DNA of 64,000 nt, taken from Bolinopsis microptera (taxonomy: Eukaryota; Ctenophora; Tentaculata; Lobata; Bolinopsidae). Shown here one piece after another: positions 30,140-42,551 of this stretch. A program made the position numbers and the translations under genes. The DNA is taken from NCBI RefSeq assembly GCF_026151205.1, contig NC_087083.1:3944460-4008459 (forward strand), read 5' to 3'. Positions within the stretch are counted from its first letter, which is position 1. Every line of letters begins with the position of its first letter. The notes beneath the pieces are model-generated. The model did not search any database, was not told the DNA's origin, and saw nothing but the letters and a program-made list of their open reading frames with translations.

Positions 30140-32372
30140 TTTTTTTTATTATTTTTTTTAATTTTTTTAATGAGAGGCTGGGCCAAGATAGCCCACGAGA
30201 GGATAGCATTGAGATGCTCTGCCTACCTCTGGGGTGTGGCAACCTTGGGGAAGGTTGCCGGTGAAATCAGAGTGATTGGTGGAGGATGGTGTAAGCTGTT
30301 ATATGAGTCAAAAAGATACGCTTAAATGCCAGCTGGGTTTGGAAAAGTAAAACGAGACGAGACAGCATATGAGATAATACTTTAAGTCCCCCGGTCTGAT
30401 CCAGTTCTTCCGGCACAATTAAGCGTTTGGTGCGGTTTGTGAAATTGACAATTGTGGTGATGTGTTGGTTGTCGAATATGTCATTGACAGAGAGGTAGTA
30501 GTCCTGGAAATATTGACCTCTAATTTGGGCAATAGACGGACACTGTCCAAGGAAGTGTGAGACAGTTTCCTCTCCGTCGCCGCACATAGGACAAGCACTG
30601 GTGTTTGATTTGCAAATGGTGTGAAGGTGTTTGTTTAAGCCGCAGTGACCCGTGATGAGGTGAACTGCAGTTCTGTAATCTTGTCTGTTTTTGCTGAGTG
30701 TAGTGTTGAGGTTTTTGATGATTTTGGCATGCTTGTGGCCGAGTGTCAGTTTGGTGTGTCTGGGACCGTCAGTTAACCAAGTTTCCTGATTCAGTCTGTT
30801 GACTTTGTTGTCGATTTGACGCTTGATGTAGGATTGTGGAATTGGACACTTCAAAGTGGTTTCACTGATTATACCAAGCTTGGCCAGCTCATCTGCTTTT
30901 TCGTTCCCCCACAATCCGATGTGTGCTGCAATCCATCGTATCTCTAGCGTGTTGTTGGATCCGAGTGCATTAAGAGAGTCGTAACAGTCTCTTGTAGTTC
31001 TACTCCGCGTTGAAAGCGCAGAGATAGCTTGTATAGATGAGAGACTGTCAGACCATATGATGATATGTGTGTTGGTATAGGTAGAGAGAAATTTGCAAGC
31101 TTCAATGATGGCGGTGAGCTCTGTTTGGTAAACAGTGCAATAATCAGGGAGCTTGAATGATCTTTCTTCAAGGGTGGTGTTATTGTTGTCAGTTGTGATG
31201 ATATAGCCAGCCCCGCATCCTGAGTCTGTGAGTGACCCGTCAGTGTAGCAGGTGATCGTTTCACTGGTAATGTTGTCAATAGTGTTTTGAAGTGAATTTC
31301 TATATTCAGTGTTATCGGCTCCAGGAGTTGTGACGGTGAAGTGCCGTCCCAGCATCATGGTTGGTGTTGTTAGGTCTCTCGTTGCTCTAGGTGGAATAAT
31401 GAGATCTGCCATGAATTGTTTGTTGATAGTGGTATGATTTTTGATAGTTCCCTTCCTGAAGGCGATAGTTTCAAGAGTGAGGCTGCCATAAGCTTGTAGC
31501 CTGGCCGCACCCTTTGCTGCTTCGCCTTGCAGGAACAGTATGATGTCAGAAGTGTCGGTGAGGTGATTCAATGCGATAAAAGGTGTGCTTGGCATGGCAC
31601 CAGACATCATTCTGAGTGCCAATGCCTGAACACGTTTGAGTTTCTTCGCGTTATAGTCCGTTTGAGTGGCCCTGATCCATATACTACAGCAGTAGGATAG
31701 GATTGGACGGATGACAGCAGTGTACATCCATTTGCATGTTTTGGGGCTCATACCCCATGTGGGGCCGACAGCTCTTCGACATTGCATGAGGGATGCCGTG
31801 GCTTTTTTGGTGGTGTTGATGATATGTTCATTGAAGTTGAGTTTGCTGTCCAAGGTCACTCCTAGAAATTTAGCAGACTTGGACAGACCTATAATGTTGT
31901 TGCCAACTGTTATAGGTCTTAGAATCCACTTACTATTCCAGGTAAACATGACTATCTGAGTTTTAAGGGCACTAATAGATAGCTCTTTGGTTCTGCACCA
32001 ATTTTCAATCGTTTTAATAGTTTTGCATGTTCGGTCCCAGATGATGTCTAAATCATCCCCTTCCGCTAGAGACAACAGATCATCCACAAAGGCTTGCAGG
32101 TAACCCGGGATGTCTTTTGCGGTAAAGGAAAGGAGATCGTCGACTACCAGGTTCCAGAGAAAAGGAGAGAGAATGCCTCCTTGGGGGCAACCTCGCCTGA
32201 TCCGTACCCTTCTCGACTTACCCTTATGATTTAGTGTGATGAATCGATTGGTTACCATGTTGATGATCCACTGTGCAGTAGCCAAGTCCACTTTCGTAGC
32301 CTTGACTGCTTCAGAGATAGCCTTGAACGAGATTGAACATCGGATTGTTTTGTTGCTAGACATGAAATTCAT
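30140..32372 (-). mobile_element. 5'-truncated LINE with RNase H
   Basis: The body runs on the minus strand. Its 3' end is marked by an A-rich tail, seen on the plus strand as a T-rich tract at about 30140-30170, directly after the coding end. The 5' end is truncated inside the RT domain near 32345-32372; upstream DNA does not continue the RT. No target duplication was fixed. Confidence 0.82.
30267..32372 (-). CDS. LINE polyprotein: partial RT, RNase H, C-terminal zinc motif
   Basis: A single 701-codon open frame. RT: GCPQGGILSPFLWNLVVDDL (motif B region), active site LQAFVDDLLSLA (FVDD), LSISALKTQIVMF and KFLGVTLDSKL. RNase H follows at about residues 390-510 with CYTDGSLTDSG, TVYQTELTAI, IIWSDSLSSIQAI and AAHIGLWGNEKADELA, so the D-E-D-D residues are all visible. 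Near the C terminus is a CPMCGDGEETVSHFLGQCP zinc-knuckle-like motif common in such LINEs. An RNase H domain after RT points to the I/Jockey/R1-like group. The endonuclease and RT motif A are missing, so the copy cannot be autonomous, yet the remaining frame has no break. Confidence 0.87.
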   Translation of the reverse strand: MNFMSSNKTIRCSISFKAISEAVKATKVDLATAQWIINMVTNRFITLNHKGKSRRVRIRRGCPQGGILSPFLWNLVVDDLLSFTAKDIPGYLQAFVDDLLSLAEGDDLDIIWDRTCKTIKTIENWCRTKELSISALKTQIVMFTWNSKWILRPITVGNNIIGLSKSAKFLGVTLDSKLNFNEHIINTTKKATASLMQCRRAVGPTWGMSPKTCKWMYTAVIRPILSYCCSIWIRATQTDYNAKKLKRVQALALRMMSGAMPSTPFIALNHLTDTSDIILFLQGEAAKGAARLQAYGSLTLETIAFRKGTIKNHTTINKQFMADLIIPPRATRDLTTPTMMLGRHFTVTTPGADNTEYRNSLQNTIDNITSETITCYTDGSLTDSGCGAGYIITTDNNNTTLEERSFKLPDYCTVYQTELTAIIEACKFLSTYTNTHIIIWSDSLSSIQAISALSTRSRTTRDCYDSLNALGSNNTLEIRWIAAHIGLWGNEKADELAKLGIISETTLKCPIPQSYIKRQIDNKVNRLNQETWLTDGPRHTKLTLGHKHAKIIKNLNTTLSKNRQDYRTAVHLITGHCGLNKHLHTICKSNTSACPMCGDGEETVSHFLGQCPSIAQIRGQYFQDYYLSVNDIFDNQHITTIVNFTNRTKRLIVPEELDQTGGLKVLSHMLSRLVLLFQTQLAFKRIFLTHITAYTILHQSL

Positions 32373-33522
32373 GTTCTCTGAATTCTGGCGCAGTTTTTGA
32401 TGCCCTCAAAAATGTGTTTTAAATTCAACTGTAAAGTTGATCTTTTGCACCTCAAAGCCAAACAACAAATTTAGGCATATTTTTCGTTTTAAATATTTAC
32501 AGATTTTTCTAAAATTTCGATAGGAATCTGCAACTAGCACATTTATACATAAGTTATGAATAAAAAACACCCTAAAATGCTTTCTTTTAAAGTTATGGGA
32601 GAAAATATGATTTTATCAGAACTTCCTATGAGGTCATTTGGGCTGGACAGTTTTGGTGTATGCCCTCTTAAGGTGGACAATAACAAATATTTTTTGAGCC
32701 AATGATAGATATGAATGCAAAATTTCAAAAGTCAGTTATACACATACGTTGGGTCTTATAAAGTTATAACATAGCTATGTTTTATAAATGATATACTGTA
32801 ATGGCGCGAAACAGATTTAAAATGATAAAGGTATCAAACAATTTTTTTATTTCGTTAGCAAAATTAATTCCTTTAACTTGGGTTATCATATGCTTGCTAC
32901 GACACCATAATTGAGCTGCTCTGTACGATTCCCATGGTGCGGATCTAGCGTCAACCTAATCACCTGATTCTGCATAATGATCAATAAGCTCTTGATTCAT
33001 ATCATTCATCTGAGTAGCAGCCAGTAGGACAGGAGCTCCCATATTTTCAGGAAAAGTGTCCTGAAGTTTTTCAAACTCATTACAGTACAATTCGACTCAA
33101 TCCAATCATTCAAAATATCTAAAAACCGCAAAAATGAACGTTCATTCGAAAAAATGTATAACATTGTTGTTATTTTATTTGATGTATTCCTCGAATGAGT
33201 GATAATACACAAAGAGAATTATATCTGGATTGTGCTAATTAATTAACATAGTATGTAATTATTCGAGCACACCTGGCTTTTTTTACATAACTTAACTACT
33301 GCTTTATAGGGCAAGAAAGAAAGACGCCACTTGCACTGAAACCAACCTCGGACACACTATTCTATTTCAAGGTAATAAACGACCACTTTAAATAAATGGT
33401 ACTAGTCATTTTGGAAGTTGACTGAAATTCAATAATTAGGTACTACGAGAGCTGTGTGATATATAATCAAAATATTAAGTATTAATCCTTGATTCTTTGA
33501 TTTTTTTAATCTGCATTACTCC

Positions 33523-36241
33523 AGTAGCAGGGAGGGGTTGAGTGTGCACTTCACTGCATAGATATTTGTTGATACTGAATCGGGTTAAATAGGTCATCTG
33601 TAACCCAAATCACTGAACGGCACATGTTGTGTTGCTAGTCCCAATCCTGTGGGGAAACGCCCATATTTCACATTAGGCGCATATATGGGAAATTTGTATC
33701 TCAGCTTCTGAAGGTCTTAGAGACTCAAAATTTGGCTTAAAATGACTGTAATGCACATGCTTATATTGGCACTATAAAAGTACATATAAAGATCAAGGCC
33801 CAAAATGCTTTCTTTTGGAAAAAATCCAGAAAAACTGATTTTCACTGTACTGGGGCGAGAGTGAAAAAAATCTACTAATTGAAATCGAGTATGCACTTTG
33901 GTGTCTACAACTTTCCGAATTTAGCTTTCATTTTAGACTTCACGTCTCCCGAAATAAAACTGCGAACAAAGTGAAACAAGGAACTAAGTAAACTGTAAAA
34001 AACTTTGTTCGCAGTTTTATTTTGGGAGACGTGAAGTCTAAAATGAAAGCTAAATTCGTCTCAAACTCACGCTCAGCCTTAAGATCTATTTACAACTTTT
34101 CTAGAAACCAGGTTCTTTGTAAGGTCATTCTGGATAAGAATTGATAAGGTACGCAATTTCCATCAGTAGTTCCAAGTCTTCCAACCCTAGGGGGGAAATT
34201 TTTAAATTACCCTCAGGCGCAAATATATGACTTTTGTATCTCGGCTTCTGAACGTTGTAGGGGCCTCTCTTTTACCTCAAACTAACTGCAAAGGCCACAT
34301 TCATATAATATAAGCTATAAAGCAACATAGGGTATATAGTGCTTAGTTTTGGATATATTCATTAAAACTGCTTTAACTTTCGCGTTCGTGCATTCTAAAA
34401 TAGTAGCATCAAACATGTACTTAATTTTGGTATCCTGGACTAAAAAGTTTATTTGCAGCACAGCAAAATTTTCAGCATGAACACATTCAGATAATATTTA
34501 TGGAGCAACACAAATCAGTTTCAGAAGCTCCAGCTATCTTATATTATCCCCAAATTTATACATCTAAACATCTCTCTGGTTACTTCAAACTACTTCAATC
34601 CCCAAATTTGTACATCTAACCATCTCTCTGGTTGCTTCCATTTCGTTAAGCCAAGGCTCGACCGATACCGCTTTTTCGGCCGGGACTTGGAAAAAGTGCA
34701 GGGACCGAGATTAAGACCGGGATTAAGACCGGGACCGGGGACGGGGTTTAGGATCGGGATTAAGCCGGGATTCCGGTCTCACCACAAGTTGGGCTCTCTC
34801 CAGTACTGTTTGGCTATTATGGCTAATCAACTCCAATCCAACCTCATGTAGTAGAATCTACTTCTAGTTGGCTCTTAGTCTTTCTAGCAACCTCTGGATG
34901 CTCCTTTCTGCTCTTTCTAGCTTCCACCAACACCTAATAAGTGCTGTCCAGCTACCACTAGCACCTGCAAATTCTAGCCCCCTTTCCAGCAACCTCAGAC
35001 TAACTCTGTTCAGCTACCACTAGCACCTGCAAATTCTAGCCCTATCCAGCAACCTCAGACTAACTCCTACTCTGTTCGGCTACCACCAGCACCTGCAAAT
35101 TCTAGCACTATCCAGCAAACTCAGACTAACTCCTGCTCTATCCAGCTAACACTAGCAAATAGCAATCGGTACCCACAAATTTTAGCTTCTAGCTACTTCA
35201 GTAGTTTTAACTTTCGTGCATCCTAAAATAATAATATCAAACAGCATCACCAGCACATGTTCAGCTATCACCAGCACCTGCAAATTCTAGCACTATCCAG
35301 CAACCTCCGACTAACTCCTACTCTGTTCAGCTATCACCAGCACCTGCAAATTCTAGCACTATCCAGCAAACTCAGACTAACTCCTGGTCTATCCAGCTAA
35401 CATTAGCAAATAGCAATCGGTACCCACAAATTTTAGCTTCGTCTACCTACTTCAGGATACCTCCAGGCTCCAGCTAGAATTCGAGGGTGCTTGTGCTATC
35501 TGGATATAGCATAAGGTAGTCTGAGTTTGCTGGATAGTGCTAGAATTTGCTGTTTGATGTGCTGGTGATAGCTTAACAGAGTAGGAGTTAGTCTTAGGTT
35601 GCTGGATAGTGCTAGAATTTGCAGGTGCTGGTGGTAGCTGAACAGCAATTAGTGGGTGTTGCATTGATGGAAGCAAGATAGAGCAGGAAGTAGCATTCAG
35701 AGGTTGCTGGAAATAGCAGGTTTCCTCTTCCTCAATGAGCTGGAAATTGTTGAATGCAGTTGAGGCAGCCGGAAAGGACCAAAATAAATTGTCGCTGGTG
35801 GTGCTATAAAAGGCAAGAGGTAGCTTAAGCTAAGTTTTCTAGAAACAGAAAAAAGTTGGAGGGGCCTTGGCTTGGTGGTAGCTAAATATAGGTAGCCGAA
35901 GTAGGTGAAAAGAGCTGGAATTGGTGGTTTCTGCCCACTGGTGGTACCTATTATATAGAGCATCAAGCAGCATTCAGAGGTTGCTAGAAAGAGCTAGAAT
36001 TATAACGTGCTGGTGGTAGCTGGGTAGAATTGGCATGGCATGAAGGTAGCAGAATTTAAGGTAGCTAGAAGTATATTATACTCCAAGAGGTGGGATTGTA
36101 GTTGACTAGCCATAATAGCCAAACAGTACTGGAGAGAGCCCAACTTGTGGTAGCTGTAACGAGATAGTTATAACCCGATTCGGCGATTCAGTATAAAATA
36201 CTCTATGCAGTGAAGTACACACTCAACCCATCACTGCTACT
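33523..36241. mobile_element. Large fold-back element with nested inverted repeats
   Basis: Outer arms of about 65-70 bp (33523-33586 and 36171-36241, sharing GTTGAGTGTG[TC]ACTTCACTGC) are inverted. Inner arms are perfect over 44 bp (34782-34825 and 36107-36150). Between the inner arms, a CACCAGCACCTGCAAATTCT tandem family runs in one orientation on the left (about 34930-35430) and inverted on the right (about 35540-36010). A separate 57-bp hairpin lies at 33916-34058. No protein is encoded. Confidence 0.72.
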
Positions 36242-36296
36242 AAAGTATATATATTACCGCTTATGATTTCATTTCAGATATATTAACTAATCAACA

Positions 36297-38578
36297 ATGA
36301 ATAAATATTTGGAAAATGGCAAACAAATATTCGAAGAATACTGCTCAACGGCTGGAAACCAGCCCACGATGCTTCCAAGAACACCAGAACAAACCTACGT
36401 AGATAGATATCCAGACGAGAATCAACCTGGTTCCAGCTTTACAGACGACAAACGACATCAGTCAGACTACGAGACTGAAGTCAAAATGTATAGGGCTTTA
36501 GAATTAGGATTAGACGGAAAATTTATTGTTCTTCACAGTTTTTGGTACACACACGATCAGTATTGTCTGTGTGCAGGTAAAAGTCATGTTAGGGACAAAA
36601 AGAAGTGTAACAAGTGCAAGAATCCGTTTAATAAGGAGGGTGAGTGCGACTTCATTATTATTTGTCCGGACAGTTTTATCATTATCGAGGTAAAGAACAT
36701 GGAGAATATTAATGGAGAGTGTACGACTAGAAAATTGGAGGCATTGATTGGTACGTACAGGAAGTCAGCAGAACAGAGAAAAAAGGTAGTGGAACTGATC
36801 AGATTTATTGACAAGGACGCAACTATTCTTCAATTCACAGCGTACCCTAATTTTAGTAAGCAGTTTAAAGAACAGTTTCAATTTAGTGAAAAAACAGAAC
36901 TCCGGTTAAGTGATGATGAATTGTCGACTATCATTTTTCAAGAGGACTTGTCTGATAGTCACAACAAATTTAAACAAAACTATTTTTTTCGTTTATTAAG
37001 CTGCTTTTCTCGCTGCTGCAATAAAGCCACTGATACAGATGAGAATTTATCTACTTTTAATGCTTGGTGGGCAGACAATGTAACTCAGGCCATACCATCT
37101 GTTGGAAGAGCTTCTGAAGAAACAGTATCAAATACGGAAATACCAATATCTGGATACAATCAAGATTATCATGAGAAAGCAAGGAACATTTTGTTAGCCA
37201 TATGGGCCACAGAGAGAAACAAATGTGATCAATCTAAGTGCAGTTTAGGACGTTGTATTATGGATGTCAACAAGCAACTTAAGGAAGGACACATAACTTT
37301 CGAGCCTAAGAAAGGTAAAAAACGTGACAAAATCCCGGGGTTGTAAAAGCTCCTGATGTCATAAGCAAATACGTTGGGGTTCTCAATTTAACCACACAAC
37401 AAAATAGTGTGTTTAATTCAAGTGAGAATATGTTGTGGATCAATGGACCCGCAGGGGCGGGAAAAACTGTCATATTGTGTGGTAAGATAATACAACTTAT
37501 ACAATCTGATAGTGACAATAAAGTAGTTGTATTTAAGTTTACTGGAGAAGGGAACAATTCACAGCATTATCAAGATGCATTGGATAAAGCTAGTATAGCA
37601 TATGAACTGATAAGCACTTGTGATAATGAACACACTCCCGCACAACTAGCTGATCTGATTACAGAGAGTTCGTGTAGTGTTATTATTGTGGATATAACAG
37701 GTTATCCAAAAACCACACAGTTAACAGATAGACTTAGTTTATTGAGTGGTTATCATTTGTTTGTTGATGATATACAGACAATAATTAGATATGATATCAC
37801 AGCTGAAATGTGGAGTGCACTGGTTAACAAGTTATTAGAATTATCAGCAGATAAGAATGTGTGGATAGCATGTGATTATGTTCAGGGTTGGGCGATATTA
37901 AACACAGGTGTCATTTCAATCGTAGCTAATGTTTTAACTGATATATTAGCACCTCATCAGAGTACTAATTTATCTATGAACTTGAGAAATACGTCTGATT
38001 TATCGAATATTTTATCTGTAATTAGAGATGAATTCGTTAAATTATGTTCTCTTAAATCAGATATTTTGAAATTAGTTTTACCTACACAATTACCAGGACA
38101 CTTTATACACGGTACATTACCTGTCATACATGTGTTTAATGATTTCAATGTTACTAGTATTATGCATGTATTTAATAATGAATTAGATAGATTATGTACT
38201 GCTGTGCATGGATTAAAGCATTCTGATATAGGTATAGTTACTGAAGTCACTAGTAGTGTATTGTCACAAGTTAAGGACAGTGTTGATAGGAGATGTGATA
38301 ACACTGATAGTAAGATTGCTGTGTGTCACAGTGAGGATAGTTATTCTGCTCAGTGGCCAGCTGTAATAGTACTGCACACAGTGGGGTGGTACAGGGAGGA
38401 GGACCTGACTAACCTTTACTTAATGTTATCCAGACTTTACTTAGCGTTATCCAGAGCACGTGTTTACTGCTCTGTTTTTATATTCCCATTTAGGGAGGGT
38501 AGAACATTAGACGATTCACCTCATATGTTACGTTTGTTAGATAAACTGAGTAGCTTTGCTCGTATTATACGGCATTAA
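36297..38578 (+). CDS. NERD nuclease-SF1 helicase-like protein with one frame break
   Basis: Frame 1 (36297-37346, 349 codons) starts at ATG 19 bp after an acceptor (CATTTCAG, 36277); a stop lies in frame upstream, so this is the start. It has a C-x-C...C-x-x-C cluster (C90, C92, C104, C107), then GECDFIIICPDSFIIIEVKN, with D118, E131 and K133 fitting the PD-(D/E)xK core of NERD nuclease domains. The second frame (to 38578) has Walker A GPAGAGKT, a Walker B-like HLFVDDIQT and a motif VI-like LALSRARVYCSV, as in superfamily 1 helicases. The two parts are in different frames, meeting at 37328-37346. Either one base was gained or lost, or a 35-nt GT-AG intron (37315-37349) joins Lys-Lys to Ala in phase. 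Nuclease-helicase pairs act on nucleic acids; in prokaryotes some serve in defence. The role here is unknown. Confidence 0.75.
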
Positions 38579-41500
38579 ATTTAATATTACTGTGTAATAA
38601 CGTTGGTGGGTGACTAGTTCTATTTTTTCCTTTTCACCCTTTTGAAAAAAGGCAATAGTGAAAGGTTACGAATGGAGGTTTTTGCAGAAAAACGTGGATT
38701 TTGGAGAACGAGATAGGTGGGTTTAAATATGTGGTGTGTCCTTCCGTTCGTTACCATGCAACGAAAAAGTTGCGCGCGCGCGAGGATTGCTTGCGGAGAT
38801 GTGATATATAGATAGCCTTTGATCTATGAATGCGCAGCGCGACTGTGTTTTAATGTATTATATGATGCATGTAATGTATAATATTACTATTAGGTAATAC
38901 GCCCAATTTGTACGTGGCACGCGTAGTGTATTGATGTGTACACGAGTATAGTTTACCTTTGCTGATAATTTCTTGAATTACAGATACAAGTTAAGTTCTA
39001 CGGCAATTGAACTGAATTTCAAGTGTTTCCCGTATTTGATGCATAATTTATCAATATTATTATCATGAAGATTGAAGTGAGCTGATTGGAGCTTATACTT
39101 AAATTTATAGTAAATGTGAAATGGAAATCTAGCGTCCGCCAAAACGAAACAACGGGCGCAATTCTTGTTCTGAAACATGTATACACAAGCCTTTAATGCT
39201 TGAACTAATTGACGATTGTTGAAATTTTGACCCAGCCGGGGTTTCGAACTCGCAACCTCCGGGCTAAAGGGCCAAGACTAACCAATTGTACTAACCAATT
39301 GTGCCACTGAGGTGACATTTGTACAAATATATTAGGCTAGTAATTATGATTTGCAGATAATTTCACCCATTAACTATTACTATTATTACTATTATTTAAT
39401 TGTGTTTCCTTTCTGATTTATTGCTAAATATTACAGTGTTTTGTATCGAAATGTTTTATACAATAATATGAATGGGCCAGAATAGACAAAGTGATTATAT
39501 TCGTCATTCGTGGTTTGGAAACAACTAAAATTACCCCAAATAATGAAGACTGTCAAAATATTAAAAACGGGACTAATCTGCTTAATGATATCTTATTGGC
39601 TATCAGTATCAGTATTTAAATTCACTCATAATAGCAGAAATAGTATCTAGTCTACTTTTTTTACTAAGTACACTTACAGAACATAAAACTAGATTTTGAG
39701 AATAACAAAACATTTGTCCGGAGAAACTAGCCATCCTCGAAACCGATAACAGATAAGATCTATTCATAATTATGCACTTAAAATAAAGGATAAGATCGTA
39801 GTTCAACGTTGCGCATAACTGGAACTGATCAAAGAAAGGAAACAGAGTAAAACTCTGAACGTAAGCAAACAGGAGCGGCAACTAAATTTTCAGTATATAT
39901 GCGCGCGATTTTCCTATAATAAGAACTGCACGCGCGCATCTCATCACGTTGCACGTGCTTAAAATTTCCTAATAACCTGCCATGACGCGCACTGCACACT
40001 GAGTTGGACTCGGTCGACAGTCGAATATTTGGACCAATAATTTTACGATTATCACCCGTTAAATCAAAATCCAAAGACGCGGGTATTTATAACTATAAGT
40101 TAATATTGTAAATGAAAGTTGAGACTTTGCTAATGGTGCGTCCTCAAATAATGTATCATAATTACCAATCTATCAAGTGTGAAGTGTATAATAGTAATAT
40201 TATATTATGTATTATTTTAATTGTTAAAAGTTGCAATTCGGTACTTAAATTGCAGTTAGTAGAAAAGTTTCACAAGCGTGCTAAACCACTCCTTAGTCGA
40301 TCTTCGAGATTGTCCTTATAAAAGTAAAAGGCCCCCCCGACAGACGACAGTTGAAACTAACTTGCATCAATATATTTTCGGACGCTGATTCCAAATCCAG
40401 AATCATTGTCAGAAAACTGTCTCGATCACGTGATATGACCATAATATAAGGAAGTTAGTATAATTTCTCGTTAGGGTTAGGGTTTCAGCATATGCTTTTG
40501 TTAAGGATTAAGGGTTAGGGTTATATTAGGATTGGGATCAGATTAGATCGGGTTAGGATTTCGAATAGTCGTTCAGCCTCAGGTAGCAGCTAGAGTTAAC
40601 GGGTTGCGGAATTAAATAATTGTGAGTGTAGAGTGATTATTCATCATCCGTTAAGTGTAAGTCAACTATCGGTTTGTAACGAGTCAGCCAAATTAGTTAG
40701 CCAGGTTAAAGTCTGTTGAATTTTAAAATAAAGCTGCTAACTAGTAAACCGAAACGTAGTCATTAGTCATATTATATTGTAAATTGATCGTGATATTTTC
40801 TAACAAATTTTGCTATTTTTTTGTGATGGAATAAAATTCGGAATGTATAGTACACTGTCACTAGTAGTGTTGTAGTCAATAGTATTATATAGTTAGGAAC
40901 AGTGTTAATATGCGATGCGATAACACTACTTGTAAGATTGAAGTGTGTGACAGTCTATATTTACCCTTCTAATTCTAATCATAAGTTTCAGCTGTTTGCT
41001 AAAAGTTGTGAAAAATGCAAAATGGATCGTTATAAATAATAAAACGCAACTTTTCTGATGACACCTGAATTTGTGTATTTATTTAGATCTGCAGTTAAAT
41101 GACTTATAGTCTATGTAATAAGCGCCATGAGTTGGCACAGAATTGTTTGTCTCTGATTTTGATAAATTTGGTACCAAAAGTTGCCTTTAACTGTGAATAA
41201 TGAAAATTCACCGTGTAGCACGATTCGTTGAAATGTATGTGGGCCTCCTGTGCATTGCAAAAGTGTAATATGGACGAAAAATGGTTAATTTATTGCTTAA
41301 AATGCGTATAACTCCTAAAATATTGAATATTTTGAAATAATTCTTACAGAATCGTAATATTAATAAGCTTAATCAGACGCAACTTTTGATACCAAAATTT
41401 TACACACCCTTGTGTTCAGATTAAAAACTTTTTTAAAAAAATTCCTTTAAATCTTAAAATATTAGTACTAAAAGTTAAGTTTCGTCTCGATGAGCTGATT

Positions 41501-41760
41501 ACGATACCATTACCATAATAACTGTGTGATAATAATTGAAAATGTGAAAGTTATAGGCCAAAAACTAAAAATTTGCGCGAAAAAAGCACGCGCGGCGAAC
41601 AAGCGCCGTGTAGCATTTTTTCCGAAAATTGCTACACGGTGGATTTATTTTATTCACATTTTTAGACAACTTTTGGTACCAAATTTATCGAAATCGGAGA
41701 AAAAAAGTTCTGTGCTCGCGCTTGGCGCTTATTACACTGACTATTAAGAGAAGCTTAAGT
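38579..41760. other. Gene-poor AT-rich DNA
   Basis: Apart from a MULE-related scrap (38770-38800), the tRNA-like sequence (39222-39312) and telomere-like TTAGGG motifs at about 40473-40490 and 40511-40525, I see no gene. Confidence 0.45.
39222..39312 (-). other. tRNA-derived sequence (SINE head or tRNA pseudogene)
   Basis: On the minus strand there is a box A-like AGTGGCACAATTGGTTAG and a box B GAGTTCGAAACCC with correct spacing for an RNA polymerase III internal promoter. The ACAATTGGTTAGT segment of the D arm is duplicated, and the acceptor stem ends (GTCACCTC and GGCTGGGTC) do not pair. It is therefore not a working tRNA gene. Confidence 0.55.
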
Positions 41761-42246
41761 ACGTATCACGTGATGTCCATATAAGGAGCTTAAGAGAAGC
41801 TCGCGCCTTCCAGTAAGTTCTTTCTTTTGCAATAGCAGTAATTTACTGTAAGCGTGACTTATAGTATATGAATGTCGCAATTTCTATTAAAACTTTTGTC
41901 TGCCAGTCACACATTCCATGTTGACAAATTAAAGCAGCGTCCTGGCCCCAATCCTATAAGTCACCCCTGATACTAACCTTATTATACTTACTGCTTAAAG
42001 TTAATACGTGATTACCAGTATCAAATGCTTTTAAGAAGTGCCCATGGCTATATCTAAAGTAAGATCGCTATGTCTACAATAACACGTGATGCCCATAATA
42101 ACACTGCGCCCTCATGAAAACCTGCAATATTTAAAGCCACCACCACCAAGTGAGAAACACACAGTATCAGTGCTATGAACTAACCAGTCTGTTACAAGGT
42201 CCTACAAAGTTTAATGGTTTGTTAATTAGATAATGGAGCTCAAGGA

Positions 42247-42551
42247 ACGGGTTATTACTCAGTTACCACGTGATGTGTCTTCAGTCACGTGATAAGCTGT
42301 AAGGGGTTGCACCAGGGGCGGTGGTAACAGAACTTCAAGACTCTCGGAGTCTGTTGTCGATATCTATGTATAATATAATTATGGTATATAACTTGGGAGT
42401 CTCTCTCTCTAGCAGCAGGAGTTGGAGAATGGGGACGCGTTGTGAAAGCCACCGCAAGGAAGGCTTACAGTCGACGTTGACCAATCAAAAGAAAGAAAGG
42501 GACGGGTTATTACTCAGTTACCACGTGATGTGTCTTCAGTCACGTGATAAG
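42247..42551. repeat. 54-bp direct repeat pair with E-boxes
   Basis: A nearly identical block (CGGGTTATTACTCAGTTACC ... CAGTCACGTGATAA) occurs at about 42247-42300 and 42500-42551. Each copy contains two CACGTG or TCACGTGA motifs. The intervening 200 bp shows no gene. Confidence 0.7.

Larger units (their letters stand above)
29851..32672. mobile_element. Inverted-repeat element split by a LINE
   Basis: The sequence TTAGGGGGAATACACCAAAA at 29851-29870 has an imperfect inverted partner at 32648-32671 (TTTTGGTGTATGCCCTCTTA). The two flanks (29851-30140 and about 32373-32672) would join into a roughly 0.6-kb non-autonomous element interrupted by the LINE between them. Confidence 0.55.

Noticed and set aside
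39222-39312. Functional tRNA gene
   Set aside because: D arm duplicated and acceptor stem unpaired.
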